64,000 nt of DNA from Russula earlei (Eukaryota > Basidiomycota > Agaricomycetes > Russulales > Russulaceae), in contig JAGFNK010000161.1 in the NCBI GenBank assembly GCA_025769875.1, positions 41,512 through 105,511 on the forward strand, read 5' to 3'. The notes below the pieces were generated by a model, which did no database searches, was not told the DNA's origin, and saw nothing but the letters and a program-made list of their open reading frames with translations. Position numbers and translations under genes: made by a program. Below, piece by piece: positions 22,400-31,303 of this stretch. How positions within the stretch are numbered: position 1 is the first letter of the stretch; the number at the start of each line of letters is the position of its first letter.

Positions 22400-23639
22400 T
22401 CACAAGATGTAAGAGATCATGAGACCAGTAAGTAAGTGGTGTACAAAAGCAAGCAGTCCATAGTAAAAGATAAGAAGTAAACAAGGCTTGTCCAACTTTG
22501 AAGATTGTACCCTTTTTGTTGCACAATCTGGTCTGTGGGGACAGACTGGTTGTATGTGCCCCAGTTCACCACAATGAAAGCAGGTCTTTCTGGGGTGACA
22601 GGTGGAGATGAAGGTAGATCTTGGAGGCATTGACTCATCGGAGGTGAAGGATGATCAAGGAGGTTGGAAGGAGTCAGTGGAGGAAAACAAATCAATTGCA
22701 TATGTTCCTGTAGGTGACTATCATCTTCTTCTTCTGAGTGGTCTTGCCATCAGAGGTTAAGGGTAACCTGATTGAGAGTATTGGCAGTGGTGAGGGTTTG
22801 TTTGACCTCCTTGAGGTGGCCTTGGTGCTCAAGTATTTGTGGAAAGAGGAGGTGTATGGTTTGCCTCCTCTTGAGGATTTCCAATGTTCTGAACCTGTAT
22901 GACTTGACCCCTGCTGTAAGGGAGGGGTCATTGTCATCCTCAATGGCCCTGGTGACAAAGTCAGTGTAAGGCTGGTCAGCAAGGAGCATGTCCCATTGCT
23001 CCTTGTTGTAGACAGAGATGGGCCAGGCAGTGGGGATGGGTGTGAATACTCAAGAGAAGATGGGGGCTCCCTTGCCAAGGGTACAGTAGCATGGATGAGG
23101 GGTTCCGGTCAAGCCTCCAGCTCAATAAGAAACCAGTTGCCCCTGTAGCCAGTTCCTCCTGGATACTGTGGGATGGTGAAGTCAATGAGGGAGTAGTTAG
23201 AGGAGGGGATCCAGTCAGGGCTGGGTTGTGGAAGGCAAGTGGTGTCAAAGAATTTGGCAGCCTCAAACTGCTTGGCAAGGGAGAATGGGGATGGAGTGCA
23301 TGCTGGGAAAAGGTCAAGTCCCAGGGTGTTGCACTCAGATCCAAGAAGGGTTGAGGAGAGGGAGATGGAAGGTGAAAGAGGGGAGAGACAGACTCAGGCA
23401 GTGGTGTTGTTGTTGTCCTCATTGCACTCATAGGCAGGAGGGTTCTTGAATGGTATGGTCCTTCTTGCCAATTGGGGAGTGGGGGAGGCAATGGTGTTGA
23501 CATTGGCATAGGAAAGTGTTGGGGAAGAGTAGGCAAGAACAGGGGAGGCACAAGTGGGGACTGGGGATGAGGGACAGTAGACAGGGGATGAGTAGGTTGG
23601 GACTGGTGAGGATGGAATATAAATTGGGGATTGAGACAT
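22400..23639 (-). pseudogene. retrotransposon gag-like gene, frameshifted
   Basis: The likely start is MSQSPIYIPSSPVPTYSSPV at 23639, a Ser/Pro/Tyr-rich N-terminus. Coding then moves between frames: a conserved-looking stretch with AKQFEAAKFFDTT and WFLIELEA near 23100-23280, then QPYTDFVTRAIEDDNDP and FRTLEILKRRQTIHLLFPQ (22750-22989). Near 22555 there is one CCHC zinc knuckle, CFHCGELGHIQPVC. A single knuckle after a helical domain fits a retrotransposon Gag or LINE ORF1 product. Its C-terminal end runs directly into the truncated LTR-1 at 22483. It overlaps none of the chromovirus pieces to its right and probably belongs to a different element. At least two frameshifts and a stop make it a pseudogene. 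Confidence 0.5.
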
Positions 23640-23869
23640 TGGCAGTCATGAGAAGAGGTAGAGTTTGAAGGTGAAGAAGGTGAAGATGAAGTTTGGTAAG
23701 TAGAGTGGATGAGGTGGGAGGCAGGAACAATTATTGCAGCACAACCCAGACCAGGTTAAGGTGTCTTCCTACCTTTTTTGCTATCACAAAAAAGCTGTAG
23801 AAGATGTTCTGCAGTCTCAAGTTATGGAGGAGGGATCTTATACATGAGCTTGTCCACCCACAGGGGAAT

Positions 23870-24025
23870 TTGTCTTAGAGTTCAAGTATTCTTTGAGTAG
23901 AGCCAGAGCATGAATGTCAGCAGAATTGACCCATGCGTGCTCCAAAACCAGATATCCTTCCCAATGAACAAGGTATTGTGTCTTGCCTCAGTACTTCCTG
24001 TCTCCAATGATGGTAGCAATTTCAT
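23870..24025 (-). pseudogene. chromodomain at the C-terminus of gypsy-A integrase
   Basis: The minus strand reads YEIATIIGDRKY, a stop, then GKTQYLVHWEGYLVLEHAWV followed by LLKEYL. This matches the chromodomain pattern Y.VE.I...R..G...YLVKW.GY....TWEP found at the end of chromovirus integrases, which is thought to bind modified histone H3. It is cut from the rest of the integrase by the solo LTR at 24031-24909. The in-frame stop falls where Arg or Lys is usual. Confidence 0.75.
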
Positions 24026-24030
24026 ATTCC

Positions 24031-24909
24031 TGTTACAACATTTTCCTTTTACATTCACTTCTTACCTTTGCTATGGACTGCTTTCTTTGTATGTCCCTTT
24101 ACTTACTGGGCTTGTGATCTTTTACATCTTGTGATCCCTTCTGTATTATCATGTGATCCATACACATCCAGGTAACACTGGATTGCTGTTACTTTCCCTT
24201 TGTTTGGTTCTCTTTCCCTTTATACTTACTGCACAGTTTTGACTGTGCAATGCTGCACACTTACCATGCAGTACAGTCACTTGGTTCTGACTCATTCATG
24301 GCCTCATTCTATGACTCCGACTTATTATGACTCCTACTATACTAGTAGCACAGTCAAAGTGCAGCTATTGCTGTGCTTCTCCTGTATATATAAGCTCAGT
24401 ACTTTGTGACCAAAGCCCTAAGCTTGGTCTCTTGTAGAATCCAACCTACCCTTGTCCAAACATATTCGCCTGCAACCCACACGACTCCTAATCCTCAAAC
24501 CACATCCACCTCTCCATTTCATCAACTCTTCACACACACACACCATCCACCACCTACTCTTCACCTTTCTCTTCCTCCCCTAAGAGTCTCTCTTCACTCT
24601 ACTGAGAAGAGCTCTCCTTCTTAAAGACATACCTTCCTCTCTCTGTGTGTTCAAGGTCTACAACAGACTTGAATGCATATAGCTAGTGGAACCAGCCCTA
24701 GTCTATCCCATTACAAACTTACCCTAGCTTTTCAATGGACCGAGTCGTACTAGGAAGGGTCTATTGGCCATAACCTGTTTAGCATAAAACACTTCAACCA
24801 CTGCAGGGATCCTTACTCTTTACAACAGGAACCAGCCCATTCATCTGAACACACTCTACTATCAACTCGACTTCAGGCTTGAGAACTGACACAGCTTGTT
24901 ACTGTGACA
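24031..24909 (+). repeat. solo LTR-1, 879 bp, between integrase and chromodomain
   Basis: It runs TGTTACAACATTTTCC...TTACTGTGACA, with the exact 5-bp duplication ATTCC (24026-24030, 24910-24914). TATATATAAG near 24385 is a likely LTR TATA box. The orientation is opposite to the host gypsy-A, so it cannot be that element's own LTR in place. Confidence 0.95.
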
Positions 24910-24914
24910 ATTCC

Positions 24915-25855
24915 TCTTCCCCTTGTACAATGTCAGGTGGTGGTTGGGAAAAAGCTTTGCCATATGCCCCTGTTTTAGTGAATGGCATAAGGATCTCCAC
25001 ATGAAACACATTGTGGATTTTCATTGATGGGGGCAGTTTGATGTGATACACCACTGGTGTGATTTGTTGTATCACCTCAAATGGTCCATAATGCCAGGGG
25101 GCAAGCTTCTTTGATGGGGCCTTAACCACCAGATTACATCCATCCAGCCATACCAGTTGTCCTTCTTTGAGTTTCCTTGGTTCTTCTGATGGTTTGATGC
25201 ATTTCAGAAGTTCCTCCTGTGCTCTGGATTGTACCTGTTCCATGATTTTGAGACATGTTTCAGCTTCAGGAATGGATATGTCTGTTGTAGTCCATTTGGC
25301 AGATGGATTGAAACCAAGGAGAAGTTCATGTGGTGTGTGCCTAGTGCTTTCATGTTGCCATGTATTGTGAGCAAATTCAGCAATAGGAAGTAGTGTGTGC
25401 CAATCATTATCATTTTGTTGTCCATTTACAAATTCCCTCAAATAAGTCTCAATCCAGAGATTCATCCACTTGGTTCATCCATCTGTACATGGGTGGAAGG
25501 TGGTGCTCAAATTTTATTTGATCCCTGCGGCTTTACAGATGGCCCTGGCAAAGTTTCCTTTGAAATGGGGGTCCCTGTCAGAGATGATTCTCTTGGGAAT
25601 TCCAAACCATGGAAACAGATTAGTGAGGTACTTGATGGCAATGCCTAGACCATCTATGGTTTTATTGCAGGGGATAAACTTTGTGGCTTTTGAACAGCCT
25701 TGATCAATGATAGTGAGAATGGAATCATATGATCCAGACTTTGGAAGATCTGTGATAAGGTTCATTGAAACATATTGGAAGGGGCCAGCTGAGACATTTG
25801 TATCAAATGGTTGGAGTGGTGCATGTTTCAGGGTAGTGATGGCTTTAGATTCTTG
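24915..25855 (-). pseudogene. gypsy-A integrase catalytic core and C-terminal part
   Basis: It begins after the SINE with CQESKAITTLKHAPLQPF, then the DDE core: FQYVSMNLITDLP..GSYDSILTIID (the first catalytic Asp is replaced by Asn in SMNLI), FGIPKRIISDRDPHF (second Asp kept), a stop/frameshift near 25510, and TDG.TKWMNLWIETYLR, where the usual Glu of TE is Lys. The GPY/F-like C-terminal module follows: APWHYGPFEVIQQITPVVYHIKLP and NVFHVEILMPF. Two of three catalytic residues are lost, so it is inactive even apart from the breaks. The last codons before 24915 lead to the chromodomain beyond the LTR. Confidence 0.85.
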
Positions 25856-25865
25856 ACATTTAGTG

Positions 25866-26155
25866 TTGTGAAATGCAACCACAGATAGAGGGACCTCAGA
25901 GGAGGTGCTTAGTCATTGCCACCCTCTTGGGTCTGACTTGTGGGTTCAACACTATGTGACCCAACCTGGGGACCTCAGAGGAGGGGGTTGACATGCACTC
26001 ACATGATTCCCTATATCCTGGTGCAATTAAGAAAATGGCCAGACTGGGGGTTGATCCCAGGACCTCCCAGATATATACCAGGTGCTCTAACCACTGAGCT
26101 ACCTAGCCTTGGGTACAGTGAAGTGGATTAATCTATATGACAGATTGTATATCCA
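25866..26155 (-). mobile_element. tRNA-derived SINE, 290 bp
   Basis: It is flanked by a 10-bp exact duplication ACATTTAGTG (25856-25865, 26156-26165). Removing one copy and the insert rejoins the integrase as KGCTKC-QESKAI. On the minus strand it contains TAGCTCAGTGGTTAGAGC (A-box region, about 26084-26101) and CCTGGGATCAACCCCCAG (B-box-like, about 26045-26062), spaced as in a tRNA with a short variable loop. It is followed by a tRNA-unrelated body with two copies of CCTCCTCTGAGGTCCC. There is no proper 3' acceptor stem, so it is a SINE and not a tRNA gene. Confidence 0.8.
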
Positions 26156-26165
26156 ACATTTAGTG

Positions 26166-27350
26166 CATCCCTTGATGTATTCTTCTACAAGAGGCAAAGC
26201 CTAGGCCCTTCATATTTCCTTCTTATAAGATCCCAAGTGTTAGTGATGCCATGGTGTCCTCCCACTGGGGAATCATGGACTTTCTTCAAGATTTCCCATT
26301 GTAAAATGAGGTCATCAGGCAGGTAAGTGTGTAAGGGGAGTGACTTGTGTGAGTAAGCTTTTCATGCAAAAGCTTCCTGGTTATCACCAAAGGTACAGTT
26401 AATGGTAGGAGCACAAGCTTCCAGGACATTTGCCTTTTGCAAGTGCTCATTGAAGACATGATCAGGTAGGAGTGTGATGGCTTTGTTATGGATATTTTCT
26501 CAGGTTGTCATGGTAGAATATTGGCAACAGTGTTGGACTTTCCAGGGATAGTTGTCAACTTGAAGTTGTATTTCTGGAGAAGGGCCATCCACCTTGCTTG
26601 ATGTGGTGAAAGGTCCTTGGGTTTGCAGAAGTAGGCCAGATTGGCATGATCAGTGTGAATGGTTACTTCATGACATGCCCCAAGTAGCCAGTGTTGATAT
26701 TGTTTAAGGACAGATACTATAGCAAGTAGTTCTCTGTCATGGATATTGTAGTTCCTTTCAGCTGGTAGTAGTGATCATGAATAATATACCAGAGGATGGT
26801 CTTGGATGTAGTGTCATTTGCCATCTTTCTTGCCTACAAAGAAGCAAGGAGAGGCATATGGCAACTTTGAAGGACATATGTATCCTTTTTCCAAGTGTTC
26901 CTTTAGGAATCCATCTTGCACCTGTTGTTCCACTGGTGCAAGAGGGTAAATCTTGCAATTGAGCATAGATGGAGCATCAGGGATTAGGTCTATGGCATGA
27001 CCCCAAGGTTTGGAAGTAGGAAAGCTATGAGAGGCTTCTTCTGAAAAAAGCCTTTCAAAGTGATGATAGTCAGGAGGAACTAAGTCCTTCCAGTCCTTCT
27101 TGTCTTGATCAGCTGCTTGTGCAGCTGATTGGGTAGAGGTGCTGATCTTTTCCACTGTAATTGGGGTAGAATCAATGCATGGGGGTAAATGAAGTCGCTT
27201 AATCCATTTATCAGCATTCCAAGTAGGGGCTACAACAGTATCCTCAAGGGTTCCTTTAGTCCAATTGACAGTGGGGTTGGTAGCACAGAGGAATGGGAAC
27301 CCAAGAAGTGTGTCATCAGTAGATATTTCAGTGACATAGAAGCACATTTG
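26166..27350 (-). pseudogene. gypsy-A RT start, RNase H and integrase zinc finger
   Basis: The frame 27347-26814 reads the protease-RT linker and the RT fingers: LLGFPFL, NPTVNW, an acidic linker, KPWGHAIDLIPD, LNCKIYPLAPVEQQ and KGYICPSKLPYASPCFFVGKKDGK. It then passes directly into the RNase H segment SLLPAERNYNIHDRELLAIVSVLK and HWLLGACHEVTIHTDHANLAYF. The RT palm with its YxDD box is therefore missing, an internal deletion of roughly 150-200 residues near 26810. Downstream a frameshifted HHCC finger can be followed: HDSPVGGHHGITNTWDLIRR, then VEEYIKGCTKC at 26166. Several stops are present. Confidence 0.8.
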
Positions 27351-27990
27351 ATACTCTCATCCTTTAAATTGAATATAAAGGTTGACTGCTTCTGTGACAG
27401 TTCCAGCTTTATTGTGAGTACCATCTACATTGTGCATAATTTTTGGCTTTTGTAGAGTGGTAACTGGGAATTTGTAAAGAGTGATAATATTCTTGTGAAT
27501 GAAGTTGTCAGTTGCTCCACTGTCCAGGAGAGCAATGAGATCAGCCCTTCATCCACTTGTGCATATTTGAACAGGAACTTTGATTGAATTGAGTCTTGCT
27601 ACAAATACATCACTAGGGAAGACAGCTCAAACTAAGGCTGGGTAGTTCAAGCTGGGGGAAAATCCATGCCATTATTGACCATGGCAGTAGCCCATGAGCA
27701 ATGTTGTTCTTCAAAATATCCAGACATTATAGCCACAACTTCCTCAGGAGATGGTCCTTCATCAGGAGCTTGTGTCTCCTGTTGAGTGGGTTGTTGGGCT
27801 GGTTGATCATCAGGAGGATTTTCCTGATAACATTTGGTTGGTTGTTCATCAGTTTGAGCTGAACAAACATACTGTATCAGGTCGGGTAGTTGGCCACCTA
27901 AACCAATGCAATGCCTTATGGGAGCTGAGAACATATTTTGAATGTTTTGAGGGATTAGAAGGGTGGACAAATATCTTAGGATGATGCTAT
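27230..27990 (-). pseudogene. gypsy-A end of gag and aspartic protease
   Basis: The frame 27970-27647 is Gln/Glu/Pro-rich and ends in MVNNGMDF, like the tail of a chromovirus Gag. After it the pol frame can be followed through DVFVARLNSIKVPVQI to ADLIALLDSGATDNFIHKNI, the retropepsin active site DSGA being intact (about 27510-27540). There are stops between the two. The right limit near 27990 is where gypsy similarity fades and the unrelated 28-kb repeats begin. Confidence 0.7.
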
Positions 27991-28240
27991 AAGACAGCCA
28001 TAATTTTAGAGTGCGTTGTTGTCATGCTATGAATATTTTTGCGAGGCGACTGCCAAACAGAGAAAATCGACGATCTTGGCCACCCGTGGGAATCCTTGCC
28101 GTTGACTCCTACCCCCTACTCCAGAATGCTAATTTCTTTTTTTCTGAATGTTCTAGTGCATCTATTTGCTTCAAACTTTGGGAGCATATCAATATGTAAG
28201 TAGTCTTACAATATTTCAAGTATTTATGGTATCTGATGGT
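27991..28240. other. unassigned sequence between gypsy-A and the low-complexity repeat
   Basis: About 250 bp without a recognisable coding domain or LTR end. It includes a T-rich stretch near 28130 and a GTAAGTAG donor-like site near 28196, but no gene model follows from them. Confidence 0.3.
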
Positions 28241-29597
28241 TTTACACATCTAGGATTTCGACGTCTCTGCCGTCCTGCCTGGGTCTCAATCTCACCGCAT
28301 CACCCGCCTTCGCTATTGCCGCCACCTCAGTCTTGCCCACCTCTGTCGCTGCTCCGTCCGCCCCAGTGGCCCCAGCCTCAGCCTCAGTATCTGCCGTCGT
28401 ACCAGTTCCGTTCACTGCCAACCCCGTCTTCGTCTCGTTAGCCGCCGCGCCCTCATCCGCCATAGCACCAGCATTGCCAGCTGTTGCCTCTACGTCTCCC
28501 GTCTCCAGCTCAGTCTCGTCTGCTGCCACAGTAGCCTCAGTCGTGCCAGCCACTGACTTCGCATCAGCCTCCGTCTTAGCCTCGCCCGCACTTGTCACTT
28601 CAGCCCAGTCCGCCGTATTGCCAGTATTGCCAGCCGCTGCCATCTCTGCCATGCCCTCAGCCCCAGTCGTCTCAGTCTCAGCCACCACCACCACGCCCTC
28701 AGCCTCGTCCGTCGCCTCGTCCGCCGCCGTTCCGGGCCTAGTCCCAGCCACCGCTCTGTCCCCACCATCTGCCGTCACCCCTGCGTCGCCCACTGCCGTC
28801 TCCCTTCCCGTTGCCGTGCCCTCCATTATCGCCTCCGCTCCATCCGTCTTTGTCGCCGCACCAGTTCCGTCCATCACTGCCTCCTTGGTCTCACCCTCAG
28901 TCTTCGTCTCAGCGCCCGCCGCATCAGTCTCAGTTTCGCGCGACCCAGCACCGCCGCACCGTCGCAACCTCTCGCCACCAGCACCACCCCAGAAGACCAA
29001 GAAGGCCTTGGCCACGAACTTAGCCACGATGCACCACAAAAGGAGCAGCAGCCGCCACCACACCGCCGCCGCAGGAGAGGCAGCCACCGACGCCAACAGC
29101 ACACCGCACCCCGCCTCCCACATCGCCTCCCCGTCTGTTCGTGCGCTCTTGCCCATGTCTGCTGCCAATGGAGACGACCCCGCCACCGCCACCGCAAGAT
29201 GACAAATGCCACCCTCGTGCAAGCCGCCCCACGTATCCTCCTTCTCGAGTCCTCGCCACCTACGCCTCTGTCTACGAACTCATGCTCGCCGCCTACACCT
29301 CCGCTCCTTGTCCACGCCCGCTGCTGCCGCCTGCAATGGAGATGACCACGCCACCGCCGCCACAAGACAACACCACTGCCACGCAGCTGCCATCTCATCA
29401 CCGCCGTCCTCGTCTCCATCGCCTCCATCTCCCATCGCCTTCGCCTCTTCCGTCGTCGCCATCGCCAATCGCCAATCGCCGCCCCCGCATCTTCCACAAG
29501 CAGCCGCGACCGCCACCTCAATTCAGATGCGAAAGGCTCAAAACACTCGCATTCAGACGCTTGACCGAGGATGGTCAAAGTTTCAAGCCCCCAGGAG
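28241..29597 (+). repeat. CpG-rich Pro/Ala/Ser/Val-coding repeat
   Basis: A plus-strand frame (28333-29202) encodes mainly Ala/Ser/Val/Pro with repeated SVSA/ASVSA words. Downstream sequence encodes Pro-rich PPPPQDD segments. From about 29040 to 29240 it aligns with 41640-41830 in the hAT-like NACHT element (shared GGAGA.GC.GCCAC, CCTCCCACAT.GCCTCCCC and CAAGA(C/T)(G/A)ACAAA motifs). Its end, GA(C/G)GATGGTCAAA, is also shared (29567 and 42090). The reverse strand is open as well (up to 326 codons), as expected from strand-biased low-complexity DNA. It is probably a mobile-element part and not a host gene. No terminal repeats or target duplication were found. Confidence 0.5.
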
Positions 29598-30330
29598 TGT
29601 AGGGTAGCCATATGGCTGGCCACGGAATCATGTGTGGAAATGCAATACGACGTGATGCCTCCTCCTATCCTTTGCCACCTCCCTCTCGTTCCAGGCCGTC
29701 CACCGACCGCACACCACAAGCCACACCGCGTGCGACATCAAGACCTTGATCGCATCGCCCAGGCCATTCGCCACCGACCACACGCGCACGCCACGCCCCG
29801 CCTCACGCGACGCGCTTGCGTCTCAAGCCTTTCACGACCGCCTCGACTGTCTCAACCAGTCTCGATTCTCTTTCATGCCTTTCATCTTTAGTACCTCTCT
29901 CCTGTATATAAAAACACCCTAGCTACTCTGTAGTAGGAAGAGTTCAGAATAGGACCCCTCTTTGCAACCCACTCCTCTCTGTTGATACCCACCCTTGGAT
30001 CAAGTTGTATGAACTCGGCGTGCCCCGGGTTGGCTCCCTACACTCCCTATCCCTTCATCATATTGCTCTTGCCCATTGTCGACTCCCCTTCATCCTGCTC
30101 TCACCCCTCCATCATTGTCTACGGACCATTGTCCTCGCCCCACCATGCGCCTATGCACGGACCCTGATGATGTGTCCTCCAACATCCAAACCGAGGGCTC
30201 GCTGCCCCCCTCGCCCCTCATCCGAACCGTGCCATCCCGCGCTCATGGACCCTTAGTTGGAGGAGTAGCATCCCCGTAGTTTGTAGTATTTAATGCCCAA
30301 TAGCTACTCTCTTAAACAGAGGTGGACTTT
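29598..30330 (+). repeat. LTR-2 fragments
   Basis: It starts TGTAGGGTAGCCATATGGCTGGCC and matches the LTR-2 copy at 20903 through CACGCGCACGCCACGCC, the TCTTTCATGCC tract and the TATATAAAAACACC TATA-like box (near 29908). From about 29990 it switches to another portion of the family (CCCTTGGATCAAG...ATGAACTC) and then to the GAGGGCTCGCTGCCC part (30200). It therefore looks rearranged, and no target duplication was found. Confidence 0.6.
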
Positions 30331-30920
30331 TGCCTCCTGGTCCCACAGCAATTTCCAAAGGATGACATGCTGATATGGCATGTACAAGTGTCACCGAGCA
30401 CATTGAGGTGTTAATAAATTCATTTAAAATATTCTGAAGGCTATGAGTGAGAGGTCAGGTCAGTCTGATGTCAAGTCCTGGTGGTGCTGGATGCACATTG
30501 TCATCTGAGCCCAGTGGGTGTTGCTGAATGCAGCCTGTCTGAAATGTGAAATGGGAAATGTTGTAGAAATGAATTGAGTAACATGGGCCAGAAAAGTGAA
30601 ATCACAGTAGAAATTATGGCTGAGAAAGAGCAAATAGGGAAACGAAACACGAAACACGAAGTTTTGAAGGATTTGCGTCCGAAATGAATCACCTATGGTA
30701 TGGCCACCACGTTCGGCCTTTCGGTGACCTTCCCAAATTGGTCATATTGCTGACTCAGCAGCAATCAGATGCCTCTAACTCATCAAGCAATCACTGCCAG
30801 TGTAAGAACTTTTGTTTGAGGCAACACTGGACATAGTTCTTACTGCCCAAATCAACTACACAGGCATTAATACTCTAGAAAGTTCAGAAAGTCCCCTGTG
30901 GCCAACTAGTCAGGGTGGCC
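30331..30920. other. unassigned noncoding stretch left of the Plavaka element
   Basis: No domain, LTR end or RNA gene is recognised. The right margin (GTGGCCAACTAGTCAGGGTGGCCAA) directly precedes the Plavaka terminal repeat. Confidence 0.4.
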
Positions 30921-31140
30921 AACATCAGGAAAAACCGGTCCGGTCTGTAGACACCGCTTAATTCTGTAGACTCCATAGACACCATAGCACAACAACATAC
31001 TATGTAGTGCTCTATAGCATTGTAGTAAGTCTATATTGCTCAATGTAGTTCCAGTAGTTGATGACTATACTTATGTAGGCACAGTAGATTAAACCGAGTC
31101 TACATATCACTATGTAGGACGATCAAAATCATGGTTGACT

Positions 31141-31290
31141 ATGGAGATAATTGGTTTGTTACATTGCTCTATGGAGACGATCATTTTGTTACATTGCTCT
31201 ATGGAGACGATCATTTTGTTACATTGCTCTATGGAGACACTCAGTTCGCTACATTGCTCTACGGAGACAGTTGGTTTTTATATTGCACTA
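31141..31290 (+). repeat. five 30-bp tandem repeats in the Plavaka left subterminal region
   Basis: Units of exactly 30 bp start with A(T/C)GGAGA and are followed by (C/T)ATTGC(T/A)CT in most units. The second and third copies (31171-31230) are identical, the outer ones diverged. It reads as a 10-residue repeat in one frame, but there is no reason to think it is translated. Subterminal repeats of this kind are candidate transposase-binding sites. Confidence 0.9.
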
Positions 31291-31303
31291 TGTATCTTAC
31301 TGA

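Larger units (their letters stand above)
20527..22483 (-). repeat. LTR-1 copy in reverse, hosting LTR-2
   Basis: It starts near GGTAACTAGCCATGTCAG and follows LTR-1 through GGATCCCTGCAGCAG and the purine-rich GAGAGAAGAGG stretch. It is opened at its GT tract by LTR-2 (20903-21967) and resumes with GAGTTGATGAAATGG up to about 22483. The last 35-40 bp of the family (GGAAAATGGTGTAACA) are missing, and gag-like sequence follows. Confidence 0.75.

Noticed and set aside
24031..24909. LTR-1 as the 3' LTR of gypsy-A
   Set aside because: It is in the opposite orientation, lies between integrase and chromodomain, and has its own exact 5-bp duplication, so it is an independent solo LTR.
26040..26110. 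Possible tRNA gene on the minus strand
   Set aside because: A- and B-box-like segments are present but no complete acceptor stem or clean T-arm can be folded. The segment is inside a 290-bp insert with a 10-bp duplication, so it is a SINE.
28242..29222. 326-codon minus-strand frame
   Set aside because: It is the complement of strand-biased low-complexity DNA and reads Ala/Gly/Thr/Glu repeats with no domain. The shared repeat structure explains it.
28874..29719. 281-codon Arg/Trp-rich minus-strand frame
   Set aside because: Extreme composition with no domain; a shadow of the Pro-rich repeat that runs into an LTR-2 fragment.
31141..31290. CRISPR-like array
   Set aside because: The repeats are directly abutting 30-bp tandem units without spacers, in a fungal transposon end.
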